From NCBI RefSeq assembly GCF_900116855.1, contig NZ_UETD01000011.1:131607-195606 (forward strand): a stretch of DNA of 64,000 bases, written 5' to 3'. Shown piece by piece: positions 42,746 through 51,633 of the stretch. A program made the translations under genes and the position numbers. The stretch is from Ruminococcus flavefaciens. Its GTDB lineage: Bacteria > Bacillota > Clostridia > Oscillospirales > Ruminococcaceae. How positions within the stretch are numbered: the stretch's first letter is position 1; each line of letters begins with the position of its first letter. A model generated the notes under the pieces. The model saw only the letters and a list, made by a program, of their open reading frames with translations. It did no database searches and was not told the DNA's origin.

Positions 42746-43528
42746 ATGGACTATCTTGATGAATTCTACAGAAATTACGACGAGGAGGGCAGGCTCCTCT
42801 CACAGTCGGGTCAGGTGGAGTACCTGACCACCATGAAGTATATCCGAGACTGTATCGGTGACCGCAGGGACGCAAGGCTCCTTGAAGTGGGCGCAGGCAC
42901 GGGACGTTACAGCGTAACCCTTGCAAAAGAGGGCTTTGATGTAACGGCGGTGGAGCTGGTGGAGCATAATCTGGAAAAGCTCCGCGCAAAGCTGGACGGT
43001 ACAGAGCCCATAAGGACTTTGCAGGGAAACGCCCTTGACCTTTCGGAGCTTTCGGATAACAGCTTCGATGTCACTCTGCTGCTGGGACCTATGTACCACC
43101 TGTTCACCCGTGAGGATATGCTCAGGGCGCTCTCAGAGGCGGTAAGGGTCACCCGAAAGGGCGGATACATACTGGCGGCATACTGCATGAACGAAGCGGC
43201 TGTGCTCCAGCACGCCTTTCTTCACGGGAACCTGAGAAGGGTACTGGAAAATGATATGCTGGCAGAGGAGTGGCACTGCAAGAGCGAACCAAAGGAGCTC
43301 TTCTCACTGGTGAGGACGGAGGAGATAGCGGCGCTGAATGCGGAACTCCCCGTTGAGAGAATAAAGCTCATAGCAACGGACGGAGCGGCTAACTACATGA
43401 GCGAATGTATCGACAGCATGGACAGCTTCACCTTTGACAAGTTCATGGAATACCACTTCGCTACTTGCGAAAGAGCCGACCTTATGGGCGCTTCAAACCA
43501 TACACTTGATATACTGAGAAAAATATAA
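42746..43528 (+). CDS. Class I SAM-dependent methyltransferase inside the trp operon
   Basis: 260 residues from ATG 42746 (GAGGTGACAGCT upstream). Motif I EVGAGTGRYS at about 47-56, a VELVEHNLEKLRAKL acidic loop, LQGNALDLSELSDNSFDVTLLLGPMYHL (motifs II/III) and RVTRKGGYILAAYCMN are typical of Methyltransf_11/25 proteins. The substrate is not known. It lies 37 bp after trpG and directly abuts trpB, so it is part of the transcript although no tryptophan-pathway methylation is known. Confidence 0.85.
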   Translation: MDYLDEFYRNYDEEGRLLSQSGQVEYLTTMKYIRDCIGDRRDARLLEVGAGTGRYSVTLAKEGFDVTAVELVEHNLEKLRAKLDGTEPIRTLQGNALDLSELSDNSFDVTLLLGPMYHLFTREDMLRALSEAVRVTRKGGYILAAYCMNEAAVLQHAFLHGNLRRVLENDMLAEEWHCKSEPKELFSLVRTEEIAALNAELPVERIKLIATDGAANYMSECIDSMDSFTFDKFMEYHFATCERADLMGASNHTLDILRKI

Positions 43529-43549
43529 ATGATAGAAAGGAAAGATATT

Positions 43550-44740
43550 ATGTTAAAGTCAAAAGGACGATTCGGCGTTCACGGCGGTCAGTACATACCC
43601 GAAACGCTGATGAATGCGGTCATAGAGCTTGAACAGGCTTACGACCACTATAAGAATGACCCGGATTTCAACCGCGAGCTCACTGAGCTCCTCAATAACT
43701 ACGCAGGCAGACCTTCTCTGCTTTACCGTGCAGACAAGCTCACAAGGGAACTGGGAGGCGCTAAGATATACCTAAAGCGCGAGGACCTGAACCACACGGG
43801 CTCTCACAAGATAAATAACGTTCTCGGTCAGGCTCTCCTTGCAAAGAAAATGGGCAAGACCAGACTCATTGCTGAGACAGGTGCAGGTCAGCACGGCGTT
43901 GCAACTGCCACCGCAGCCGCTCTCCTGGATATGGAGTGCGTGGTGTTCATGGGCGAGGAGGACACCAAGCGTCAGGCTCTCAACGTTTATCGCATGAAGC
44001 TTCTGGGCGCTGACGTCATTCCCGTAAAGAGCGGTACAGCTACCCTCAAGGACGCTGTTTCCGAGGCGATGCGCGAGTGGACCTCACGTATCACCGATAC
44101 ACACTACTGTCTTGGCTCGGTAATGGGTCCCCACCCATTCCCAACAATAGTACGCGATTTTCAGGCTGTTATCTCACGCGAGGCAAGAGCTCAGATACTG
44201 GAGGCTGAGGGCAGACTTCCCGACGCTGTTATCGCCTGTGTAGGCGGCGGCTCCAACGCCATCGGCAGCTTCTATCACTTCATTCCCGATGAGGGAGTCC
44301 GTCTTATCGGCTGCGAGGCAGCAGGTAGGGGTATCGACACCTTCGAGACTGCGGCTACTGTAAATACAGGCAGGATAGGCATTTTCCACGGTATGAAGTC
44401 CTACTTCTGTCAGGACGAGTACGGTCAGATAGCTCCTGTTTACTCCATTTCCGCAGGTCTGGACTACCCCGGCGTAGGTCCCGAGCACGCTCATCTCCAC
44501 GACATCGGCAGGGCTGAGTACGTTCCGGTTACAGATGACGAGGCGGTAAATGCCTTTGAGTACCTTTCACGCACCGAGGGCATCATCCCCGCTATCGAGT
44601 CGGCTCACGCAATTGCCTATGCTATGAAGCTGGCTCCCACTATGGACAAGGACAAAATTATCATCGTAACAGTTTCGGGACGCGGCGACAAGGACTGCGC
44701 TGCCATCGCACGTTACAGAGGGGAGGATATATATGAGTAA
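43550..44740 (+). CDS. trpB: Tryptophan synthase beta chain
   Basis: 396 residues from ATG 43550 (AAAGGAAAG with suitable spacing; an ATG at 43529 adjoins the previous stop but lacks its own RBS). Condenses indole with serine using PLP. The PLP lysine is K87 in HTGSHKINN and the phosphate loop is [10 protein letters not shown]. It is a TrpB1-type chain of normal length. It overlaps trpA by 8 nt. Confidence 0.97.
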   Translation: MLKSKGRFGVHGGQYIPETLMNAVIELEQAYDHYKNDPDFNRELTELLNNYAGRPSLLYRADKLTRELGGAKIYLKREDLNHTGSHKINNVLGQALLAKKMGKTRLIAETGAGQHGVATATAAALLDMECVVFMGEEDTKRQALNVYRMKLLGADVIPVKSGTATLKDAVSEAMREWTSRITDTHYCLGSVMGPHPFPTIVRDFQAVISREARAQILEAEGRLPDAVIACVGGGSNAIGSFYHFIPDEGVRLIGCEAAGRGIDTFETAATVNTGRIGIFHGMKSYFCQDEYGQIAPVYSISAGLDYPGVGPEHAHLHDIGRAEYVPVTDDEAVNAFEYLSRTEGIIPAIESAHAIAYAMKLAPTMDKDKIIIVTVSGRGDKDCAAIARYRGEDIYE

Positions 44741-45509
44741 TATCAGAGCTGCATTTGAAAACGGAAAGGCATTTATACCGTTCATAACCTGCGGAGACCC
44801 CGACCTTGAGACCACCGCAAAAGTGGTAAGGGCTGCTGCGGAGAATGGTGCCGACCTCATCGAGCTGGGAATACCCTTCTCAGACCCCACCGCTGAGGGA
44901 CCCGTTATTCAGGGAGCAAATATCCGCGCACTGGCAGGGGGAGTCACTACTGACAAGGTTTTTGAACTGGTGAAGGAGCTCCGCAGAGATGTGAAGATAC
45001 CCTTTGTGTTCATGACATACGCAAACGTGGTCTACTCCTACGACGCAGAGCGTTTCATGGCGAGATGCTGTGAATGCGGAGTTGACGGAATAATTCTTCC
45101 CGATCTTCCCTTTGAGGAAAAGGAGGAGTTCTCGGCAGTGGCAAGGCAGTACGGAGTTGACCTGATATCGCTGATAGCTCCCACATCAGAGAACCGAATA
45201 GCCATGATAGCTAAGGAAGCTGAGGGCTTCATCTACATCGTTTCAAGTCTGGGAGTTACGGGCGTGAGAAGCGAGATAACCACCAATATCGGTGATATCG
45301 TAAAGGTCATCAGAGAAAACACCAAGGTGCCCTGTGCAGTTGGTTTTGGTATATCCAAGCCCGAACAGGCTCAGAAAATGGCTGCTCTCTCGGACGGAGC
45401 CATCGTGGGTTCCGCTATAATCCGCATACTTGAAAAGTACGGTAAGGACGCTGCTCCCTATGTGGGCGAATATGTAAAGGAAATGAAAGAAGCAGTCGCT
45501 AAATCATAA
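44733..45509 (+). CDS. trpA: Tryptophan synthase alpha chain
   Basis: 258 residues. Cleaves indole-3-glycerol phosphate to indole. The catalytic Glu is in [20 protein letters not shown] and the Asp in the same motif; the barrel end has GVTGVRSE and [14 protein letters not shown]. It is translationally coupled to trpB. A repeat-containing gap of 180 bp follows before trpD. Confidence 0.97.
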   Translation: MSNIRAAFENGKAFIPFITCGDPDLETTAKVVRAAAENGADLIELGIPFSDPTAEGPVIQGANIRALAGGVTTDKVFELVKELRRDVKIPFVFMTYANVVYSYDAERFMARCCECGVDGIILPDLPFEEKEEFSAVARQYGVDLISLIAPTSENRIAMIAKEAEGFIYIVSSLGVTGVRSEITTNIGDIVKVIRENTKVPCAVGFGISKPEQAQKMAALSDGAIVGSAIIRILEKYGKDAAPYVGEYVKEMKEAVAKS

Positions 45510-45514
45510 TTATG

Positions 45515-45665
45515 CTTGGCAAAATTATGATTTGAGTTTAGAGTTTAGAGTTGAGAGTTGAAAGCTGTGGAGTCGCCTGCGGCGACAATATTTAAATACT
45601 GTGAGCGAAGCGAACACATTGACTAACCACTATGCACTAATCACTTTTAGCGCTTGTGGCAAATT
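45515..45665. repeat. Dispersed repeat element between trpA and trpD
   Basis: Contains GTTTAGAGTTGAGAGTTGAAAGC (about 45538-45560), the reverse complement of sequence at 18555-18590, a GTCGCCTGCGGCGAC hairpin and a GTGAGCGAAGCGAAC-type motif. Internal arrangement is like the carA/carB element. No gene and no clear terminator. Confidence 0.6.
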
Positions 45666-45689
45666 CTGATTTATAAAGGAGTTTTAACT

Positions 45690-46709
45690 ATGATCAAGGA
45701 AGCAATAGCTAAGATCGTTGACAAGCAGGATCTGACATTCGATGAGGCATACAAGGTAATATCAGAAATCATGGCAGGGGAGACCACTCCCACACAGAAT
45801 GCTGCCTTCCTGTCTGCGCTTTCCACAAAAAGCACCAAGGCAGAGACTATCGACGAGATAACGGGCTGTGCTGCCGCTATGCGTGATGCAGCTATCAAGT
45901 TCGAGAATGACATGGACCTTCTCGAAATAGTCGGCACAGGCGGCGACAACGCCCAGAGCTTCAATATCTCCACCACATCTGCATTCGTAACGGCGGCTTC
46001 GGGTATAAAGGTGTCAAAGCACGGCAACCGTGCCGCTTCGTCACTGTCGGGCACTGCGGACTGCCTTGAGGCTCTCGGCGCAAATATAAGTCTTGATCCC
46101 GACAAGTGCAGACAGCTTCTTGAGGACTCGGGCTTCTGCTTCTTCTTCGCGCAGAAGTACCACACCTCCATGAAGTACGTCGGACCTATCCGCAAGGAGC
46201 TGGGCTTCCGCACGGTGTTCAATATCCTCGGACCCCTGACCAATCCTGCCTGCCCCAGTCACCACCTCCTCGGCGTATATGACAGCGTTCTCCTGGGACC
46301 TGTTGCAGAGGTACTGATGAAGCTGGGCTCAAAGAACGGCATGGTAGTCTATGGCAAGGATAAGCTGGACGAGATATCACTCAGCGCTCCTACGGCTGTA
46401 TGTGAGTACAGAGACGGCTGGCTGAAGAATTACGAGATAACTCCCGAGCAGTTCGGCTTCGAGCGCTGCACAAAGGACGACCTGAGAGGCGGTACTCCCG
46501 AGGACAATGCGGCTATAACACGCGGTATCCTTGCAGGCGATATCAAGGGACACAAGAGAAATGCTGTTCTGCTCAATTCGGGTGCTGCTATCTATATCGG
46601 CGGCAAGGCTGAGTCCATGGATGCAGGTATCAAAAAGGCTGCGGAGCTCATCGACAGCGGTGCCGCTCTGGCTGCTATGGACAGATTTATTGCAGAGTCC
46701 AACAACTGA
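45690..46709 (+). CDS. trpD: Anthranilate phosphoribosyltransferase
   Basis: 339 residues from ATG 45690 (AAAGGAG 8 nt upstream). Transfers phosphoribose from PRPP to anthranilate. The PRPP loop [35 protein letters not shown] and [22 protein letters not shown] motifs are intact. Length is normal for the family. Confidence 0.97.
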   Translation: MIKEAIAKIVDKQDLTFDEAYKVISEIMAGETTPTQNAAFLSALSTKSTKAETIDEITGCAAAMRDAAIKFENDMDLLEIVGTGGDNAQSFNISTTSAFVTAASGIKVSKHGNRAASSLSGTADCLEALGANISLDPDKCRQLLEDSGFCFFFAQKYHTSMKYVGPIRKELGFRTVFNILGPLTNPACPSHHLLGVYDSVLLGPVAEVLMKLGSKNGMVVYGKDKLDEISLSAPTAVCEYRDGWLKNYEITPEQFGFERCTKDDLRGGTPEDNAAITRGILAGDIKGHKRNAVLLNSGAAIYIGGKAESMDAGIKKAAELIDSGAALAAMDRFIAESNN

Positions 46710-46717
46710 GGTGAGCT

Positions 46718-47503
46718 ATGACTATTCTCGATAAGCTTGCCGCTCATGCGGCAGAACGTGTGGAGACTGCCAAGAAAAGGCAGTCTCCCGAAGATGCAAG
46801 GCGTCTTGCACTGGAGCTTCCCAAGGGGGAGTTTGAGTTTGAAAGGGCACTGAAAAAGGACGATATCGCCTTTATATGCGAGTGCAAGAAGGCTTCCCCC
46901 TCAAAGGGCGTTATCGCCGAGGACTTCCCGTACCTCACTATCGCAAGAGAGTACGAAGCCGCAGGTGCGGACTGCATATCTGTGCTGACGGAGCCTGAGT
47001 GGTTCCTCGGCAGCGACGATTATCTCCGCGAGATAGCCGCAAATGTGAATATACCCTGTATACGCAAGGACTTTACCGTGGACGAATATATGATATACGA
47101 GGCAAAGCTCCTCGGCGCAAAGGCAGTGCTGCTCATCTGCTCCATTCTTTCGGCGCAGCAGATAAAGGAATATATCGCAGTGTGCGACGAACTTGGACTG
47201 TCTGCTCTCGTCGAAGCTCACGACGAAGCGGAGCTTCGCACGGCTGTTGCCTGTGGAGCTCGTGTCATAGGCGTAAATAACCGTAATCTCAAAGATTTCT
47301 CGGTAGACACAGGCAACAGCCGCCGTCTGAGGGAGCTTGCTCCCTCAGATGTGAGCTTCGTCTCCGAGAGCGGTGTCCGCACGGCTGAGGATATACAGCT
47401 TCTCCGCGAGGCAGGGGTGAACGCTGTGCTCATCGGCGAGACACTTATGAGAGCCGCGGATAAAAAGGCAAAGCTCAGAGAGCTGAAAGGGCAGTATGAC
47501 TAA
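46718..47503 (+). CDS. trpC: Indole-3-glycerol phosphate synthase
   Basis: 261 residues. Decarboxylative ring closure of CdRP to indoleglycerol phosphate. FICECKKASPSKGVIAEDF, IPCIRKDFTVDEYMIYEAKLLGAKAVLLI and GVNNRNLKDFSVD are the expected TrpC signatures. ATG has GAGGTGAGCT upstream and lies 8 bp after trpD; the 3' end overlaps trpF by 8 nt. Confidence 0.97.
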   Translation: MTILDKLAAHAAERVETAKKRQSPEDARRLALELPKGEFEFERALKKDDIAFICECKKASPSKGVIAEDFPYLTIAREYEAAGADCISVLTEPEWFLGSDDYLREIAANVNIPCIRKDFTVDEYMIYEAKLLGAKAVLLICSILSAQQIKEYIAVCDELGLSALVEAHDEAELRTAVACGARVIGVNNRNLKDFSVDTGNSRRLRELAPSDVSFVSESGVRTAEDIQLLREAGVNAVLIGETLMRAADKKAKLRELKGQYD

Positions 47504-48095
47504 GATAAAAATGTGCGGACTCCGACGTCCCGAGGATATTGAGTTCGCGAACAGGGTAAAGCCCGACTATATCGGCTATGTTTTTGCGGAAAAGAGTAAA
47601 CGGTACATAGCAACTGCAAAGGCGGCAGAGCTTACGAAGCTGCTGGACGGAGATATAGTTCCCGTGGGAGTTTTCGTTGACGAGACCATGGAAAACGTCA
47701 TTGCAGCCGTGAAAATGGGAGCCGTGAAAATGGTGCAGCTCCACGGCAGCGAGAGCGAGGACTTCATCTCGGAGCTTAAAAGCCGCGGTATTCCCGTAAT
47801 AAAGGCGTTTCAGGTGGGCGCCGCAGAGGACATTGCCGCCGCAGAGCGCTCCTGCGCGGACATGGTGCTGCTGGACTCGGGAAAGGGCTCGGGGCAGACC
47901 TTTGACTGGTCTCTCATCGGCAGCATAAAGCGTCCCTATCTGCTTGCAGGGGGGATAACTGCGGAAAATGCTGCTCAGGCAATAAGGCAGCTCCGCCCGT
48001 TCGGAGTTGACGCAAGCTCCTGCCTTGAGACCGACGGATTCAAGGATATTGCTAAAATGAAAGCCTTTGCACAGGCTGTAAGGGCAGCTGAATGA
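47496..48095 (+). CDS. trpF: Phosphoribosylanthranilate isomerase
   Basis: 199 residues. Isomerises PRA to CdRP. Starts KIKMCGLRRPEDIEFANRVKPDYIGYVF, with the catalytic Cys in KMCG and Asp in GVFVDETM and LLDSGKGSGQTFDW; the end has YLLAGGITAENAAQAI. Last gene of the trp operon. No typical terminator is evident in the following 80 bp. Confidence 0.95.
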   Translation: MTKIKMCGLRRPEDIEFANRVKPDYIGYVFAEKSKRYIATAKAAELTKLLDGDIVPVGVFVDETMENVIAAVKMGAVKMVQLHGSESEDFISELKSRGIPVIKAFQVGAAEDIAAAERSCADMVLLDSGKGSGQTFDWSLIGSIKRPYLLAGGITAENAAQAIRQLRPFGVDASSCLETDGFKDIAKMKAFAQAVRAAE

Positions 48096-48181
48096 CTCCT
48101 TAAAAACTGTCCGTCAGCGGCGTACAAGCGTATTCACCAAAAATACAGTTTGCGAAGTCCCGATTTTTGACTTTCTGTCAA

Positions 48182-48210
48182 TTGATTTTAACGGCAAAAA
48201 GGCATATAAT
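48182..48210 (+). promoter_or_regulatory. Promoter of aspartate kinase
   Basis: TTGATT (48182-48187), 17-nt spacer, TATAAT (48205-48210), about 45 bp before the start. Confidence 0.75.
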
Positions 48211-48254
48211 AGATATTGCTATAAAATTATCAATGTTAAAAGGATGATATATAT

Positions 48255-49592
48255 ATGAGTAATAAAGTCGTTAAATTCGGCGGAAGCTCACTTGCTGACG
48301 CCAATCAGTTCAGAAAGGTAGCCGCTATTATCAAGAGCGATGACAAGCGCAGATATGTTGTGCCCTCAGCTCCCGGAAAGCGCTTCTCCGACGATATCAA
48401 GGTTACGGATATGCTCTACAAGTGCTGCGAGCTGGCAGGCAGCGGTGTGGATTTCTCCAAGGATTTCCAGATGATAAAGGACCGCTATAACGGTATTATT
48501 TCTGAGCTGGGCATAGATATGTCCCTCGACGAGGAGTTTGACTCCATCGTTAAGGAGCTGAAAGCACGTCCCGCAAAGGATTTTGCCGCAAGCCGCGGTG
48601 AGTTCCTCAACGGTAAGGTGCTTGCAAACTACCTTGGATTCAATTTCGTTGATGCAGCTGACGTTATTATTTTCGATACAAACGGCGTTCTGCTCCTTGA
48701 CGAAACCGTAAAGGCTGTACGCGAGAGACTCAAGGGTCTGGACAACGCTGTTATCCCCGGCTTCTACGGAAGGACCACAGAGGGCTACATCAAGACCTTC
48801 TCAAGAGGCGGTTCCGATGTTACGGGCTCCATTATCGCAAATGCTGTAAAGGCTGAGATATATGAGAACTGGACAGATGTTTCGGGATTTCTTGTTGCCG
48901 ACCCCAGAATAGTTGACAACCCCGATGTTATCGAGGTAATTACTTATCGCGAGCTCCGCGAGCTGGCTTACATGGGCGCTTCCGTTCTTCACGAGGACGC
49001 TATCTTCCCTGTTCGTTCCGCAGGTATCCCCATCAATATCAGGAATACCAATGCTCCCGAGGATGCAGGTACTATGATCGTGGGCAATGACTACGATTTC
49101 AGCAGAGAGAGCCTCAGCCACACCATCACAGGTATCGCAGGCAAGAAGGGCTTCAGCACTATCAATATCGAAAAGGCTATGATGAACAACGAGACAGGCT
49201 TCGGTATGAAGGTACTGAAGGTGCTCTACGACAACGGTCTTTCCTTTGAGCATATGCCCTCGGGTATCGACACCATGAGCATCACTCTCAGCACAGAAAA
49301 GCTTGATCCCGTTCGTGACAAGGTAGTTGCGGAGCTCCGCAAGGCAGTTTCACCCGACCACATCGACATTGAGGACGGCATCGCTATACTTGCAGTCGTT
49401 GGACGCAGAATGAAGAACACGAGGGGTACTGTTGCCCGTATCTTCGCTTCAATGGCTCATGCACGCATAAATGTAAAGCTTATCGATCAGGGCTCCAGCG
49501 AGCTGAACGTTATCATCGGTGTCAGCGAGAACGACCTCCCCGAGGCTATCCGCAGGATATACGATATGTTCATCAATTCGGAAAAGCAGTAA
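48255..49592 (+). CDS. Aspartate kinase
   Basis: 445 residues, monofunctional. KFGGSSLADANQFRKVA is the N-terminal kinase signature, with FSRGGSDVTGSIIANAV and DPRIVDNPDVIEVITYRELREL in the catalytic domain. Two C-terminal ACT domains follow (ITGIAGKKGFSTINIEKAMMN; AVVGRRMKNTRGTVARIFASMAHARINVKLIDQG), indicating allosteric control by Lys/Thr-family end products. First step of the aspartate pathway. It has its own promoter and terminator. Confidence 0.95.
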   Translation: MSNKVVKFGGSSLADANQFRKVAAIIKSDDKRRYVVPSAPGKRFSDDIKVTDMLYKCCELAGSGVDFSKDFQMIKDRYNGIISELGIDMSLDEEFDSIVKELKARPAKDFAASRGEFLNGKVLANYLGFNFVDAADVIIFDTNGVLLLDETVKAVRERLKGLDNAVIPGFYGRTTEGYIKTFSRGGSDVTGSIIANAVKAEIYENWTDVSGFLVADPRIVDNPDVIEVITYRELRELAYMGASVLHEDAIFPVRSAGIPINIRNTNAPEDAGTMIVGNDYDFSRESLSHTITGIAGKKGFSTINIEKAMMNNETGFGMKVLKVLYDNGLSFEHMPSGIDTMSITLSTEKLDPVRDKVVAELRKAVSPDHIDIEDGIAILAVVGRRMKNTRGTVARIFASMAHARINVKLIDQGSSELNVIIGVSENDLPEAIRRIYDMFINSEKQ

Positions 49593-49604
49593 AAGTATTG
49601 TCAG

Positions 49605-49638
49605 ACACCTCTGCCTGTCTCGGGCGGAGGTGTTTTTT
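49605..49638 (+). terminator. Terminator of aspartate kinase
   Basis: ACACCTC (49605-49611) / GAGGTGT (49627-49633) stem followed by TTTTTT. Confidence 0.8.
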
Positions 49639-49655
49639 ATTCAGCCCTGCTTCGG

Positions 49656-49684
49656 TTGACAGTCGCCGCTCGGGCAGATATAAT
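49656..49684 (+). promoter_or_regulatory. Promoter of the GNAT / glycerate kinase pair
   Basis: TTGACA (49656-49661), 17-nt spacer, TATAAT (49679-49684): consensus, 22 bp before the start codon. Confidence 0.88.
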
Positions 49685-49706
49685 ATATGTATCAGGAGGT
49701 GCGGAA

Positions 49707-50192
49707 ATGGAAGCTGTTATCAGACAACTGAAAGAGGAGGAGTTCGGCGTTCTCGGGGACTTCCTCTATGAAGCCATCTTTATCCCCGAGGGCGTGGAAC
49801 CTCCTCCCCGTGACATCATGGAAAAGCCCGAGCTCAGGCTCTACATCGAGGACTTCGGCTCCTCGCCCCACGATATAGCTTTCGGAGCCGTCTGCGGCGG
49901 ACGCATAGTGGGGGCGGTCTGGTGCAGGATAATGGCGGACTACGGTCATGTGGATGACCAAACTCCGTCTCTTGCCATTTCCTTGTACAGTGAGTTCCGC
50001 GGACAGGGAATTGGGAACCAGCTTATGAGGGCAATACTGAATGAGCTCCGCAGCCGCGGCTGTAAGCAGGTATCACTGGCGGTGCAGAAGGCGAACTACG
50101 CCGTGAAGCTGTACCGCTCTCTCGGCTTTGAGACTGTGAGCGAGAATACCGAGGAGTTCATAATGATAAAGAAACTGACGGAGGACATATGA
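49707..50192 (+). CDS. GNAT-family N-acetyltransferase
   Basis: 161 residues from ATG 49707 (AGGAGGTG upstream; a longer frame starting at 49656 would begin in the -35 element). LYSEFRGQGIGNQLMRAIL is the acetyl-CoA-binding motif A and QKANYAVKLYRSLGFETVSEN is motif B. The acceptor is unknown. It overlaps the glycerate kinase start by 4 nt (ATGA). Confidence 0.9.
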   Translation: MEAVIRQLKEEEFGVLGDFLYEAIFIPEGVEPPPRDIMEKPELRLYIEDFGSSPHDIAFGAVCGGRIVGAVWCRIMADYGHVDDQTPSLAISLYSEFRGQGIGNQLMRAILNELRSRGCKQVSLAVQKANYAVKLYRSLGFETVSENTEEFIMIKKLTEDI

Positions 50193-51328
50193 AAGTTCTT
50201 ATAGCGATAGATTCATTCAAGGGCAGTCTTACCTCCCTTGAGGCAGGACGGGCTGCGGAGCGCGGCATACTTCGCGCAATGCCTAATGCCGATGTAACAG
50301 TGAAGCCCCTTGCCGACGGCGGCGAGGGTACTGCGGAGGCGCTTATCACGGGCATGGGCGGACGGACTCAGTCCGTCACGGTCCATGACCCTCTCGGCAG
50401 GGAGATAACTGCGGAATACGGTATCATGCCAGACGGTACTGCGGTCATGGAGATGGCTGCGGCGGCAGGACTTACCCTCCTCGGCGAGGAGGAGCGTGAT
50501 ATCATGTCAGCCTCCACCTGCGGCGTTGGAGAGATGATAGCGGACGCTGTCCGTAAGGGCTGCCGTGACTTTATCATCGGCATAGGCGGCAGTGCCACCA
50601 ACGACGGGGGAGCTGGCTGCCTTCAGGCGCTGGGCTTCGGGCTTTTTGACGGCAATGGCGCTCCTATAAGCCGCGGTGCAAGGGGACTTGCCGACCTTGC
50701 GGAGATAACTGCGGACGGTGCCCTGCATGAGCTCAGGGACTGCCGTTTCAGAGTTGCCTGCGATGTGAAAAATCCCCTCTGCGGCGAAAAGGGATGCAGC
50801 AGGGTATTTGCTCCGCAAAAGGGGGCTGCCGAGGAGGACATTCCCCTCATGGACGGCTGGCTTGGACACTATGCAGAGACAATGAAACGAACTTTTCCAC
50901 AGGCTGACCCGAACTGCGAGGGAGCAGGTGCGGCAGGGGGCATGGGCTTTGCGCTGATGTTTGCCCTTGGCGCAGAACTGCGCTCGGGTGCGGAGCTGGT
51001 CATGGAAGCCGTCGCCATGGAGCAGGCTGTGCAGCAGGCAGACATAGTGGTCACGGGAGAGGGCTGCCTCGACGGGCAGACCGCCATGGGAAAGGCTCCT
51101 GCGGTATTGGCTGCGCTGGCAAAAAAGTACGGCAAGCCCGTACTTGCCTTTGGCGGAGCCGTGGGCAGGGGAGCGGAGCTTCTCCGCGAAAAGGGCATAG
51201 ATGCCTGCTTCTCTATACAGACCCGTCCCTGCACTCTTGCGGAGGCTATGGACAGCAGAACAGCTGCGGAAAATCTGTCGAAAACCGCAGAACAGGTCTT
51301 CTGTACTGTAAAAATAGCATCTTCGTGA
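50189..51328 (+). CDS. Glycerate kinase (GarK/GlxK type)
   Basis: 379 residues. Phosphorylates D-glycerate to 2-phosphoglycerate. Starts KVLIAIDSFKGSLTSLEAGRAAERGI, with VKPLADGGEGTAEAL, IGIGGSATNDGGAGCLQALG and VVTGEGCLDGQTAMGKAP, all diagnostic of the type II family. It is coupled to the upstream acetyltransferase; the biochemical link between the two is not known. Confidence 0.95.
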   Translation: MKVLIAIDSFKGSLTSLEAGRAAERGILRAMPNADVTVKPLADGGEGTAEALITGMGGRTQSVTVHDPLGREITAEYGIMPDGTAVMEMAAAAGLTLLGEEERDIMSASTCGVGEMIADAVRKGCRDFIIGIGGSATNDGGAGCLQALGFGLFDGNGAPISRGARGLADLAEITADGALHELRDCRFRVACDVKNPLCGEKGCSRVFAPQKGAAEEDIPLMDGWLGHYAETMKRTFPQADPNCEGAGAAGGMGFALMFALGAELRSGAELVMEAVAMEQAVQQADIVVTGEGCLDGQTAMGKAPAVLAALAKKYGKPVLAFGGAVGRGAELLREKGIDACFSIQTRPCTLAEAMDSRTAAENLSKTAEQVFCTVKIASS

Positions 51329-51570
51329 GGTCGTGCCGCTGTTTTATGGTACATTGATGACAATTTTTGAGCAAAAAACCGCACTTTTTGAACAGTGATA
51401 TATGACATTCAGCAATATTCAGCTTGCAATACATAATTGCCGATAATATAATTTTAGGTAGGAGGGAATTGGGGGAAAACGTATAAGGCAGCGTTTTCCG
51501 TATTGACCTGTTTTATGAGGGAACTGCACTCCCACATAATAAAGAAATTTGTTGTAAGGGACAAATCAGA
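51329..51570. other. Gene-free AT-rich spacer
   Basis: About 240 bp between convergent genes (glycerate kinase and glgB). I see no gene, promoter or conserved RNA. An AGGAGGG motif near 51461 is not followed by a convincing reading frame. Confidence 0.5.
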
Positions 51571-51600
51571 AAAAGCTGTACCGCGGGGTACAGCTTTTTT
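51571..51600. terminator. Bidirectional terminator between glycerate kinase and glgB
   Basis: AAAAGCTGTACC/GGTACAGCTTTTTT hairpin with T-runs on both strands. Confidence 0.9.
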
Positions 51601-51633
51601 CCTATACAGTATGAGGAGGCAGCGCCTCCTTTT

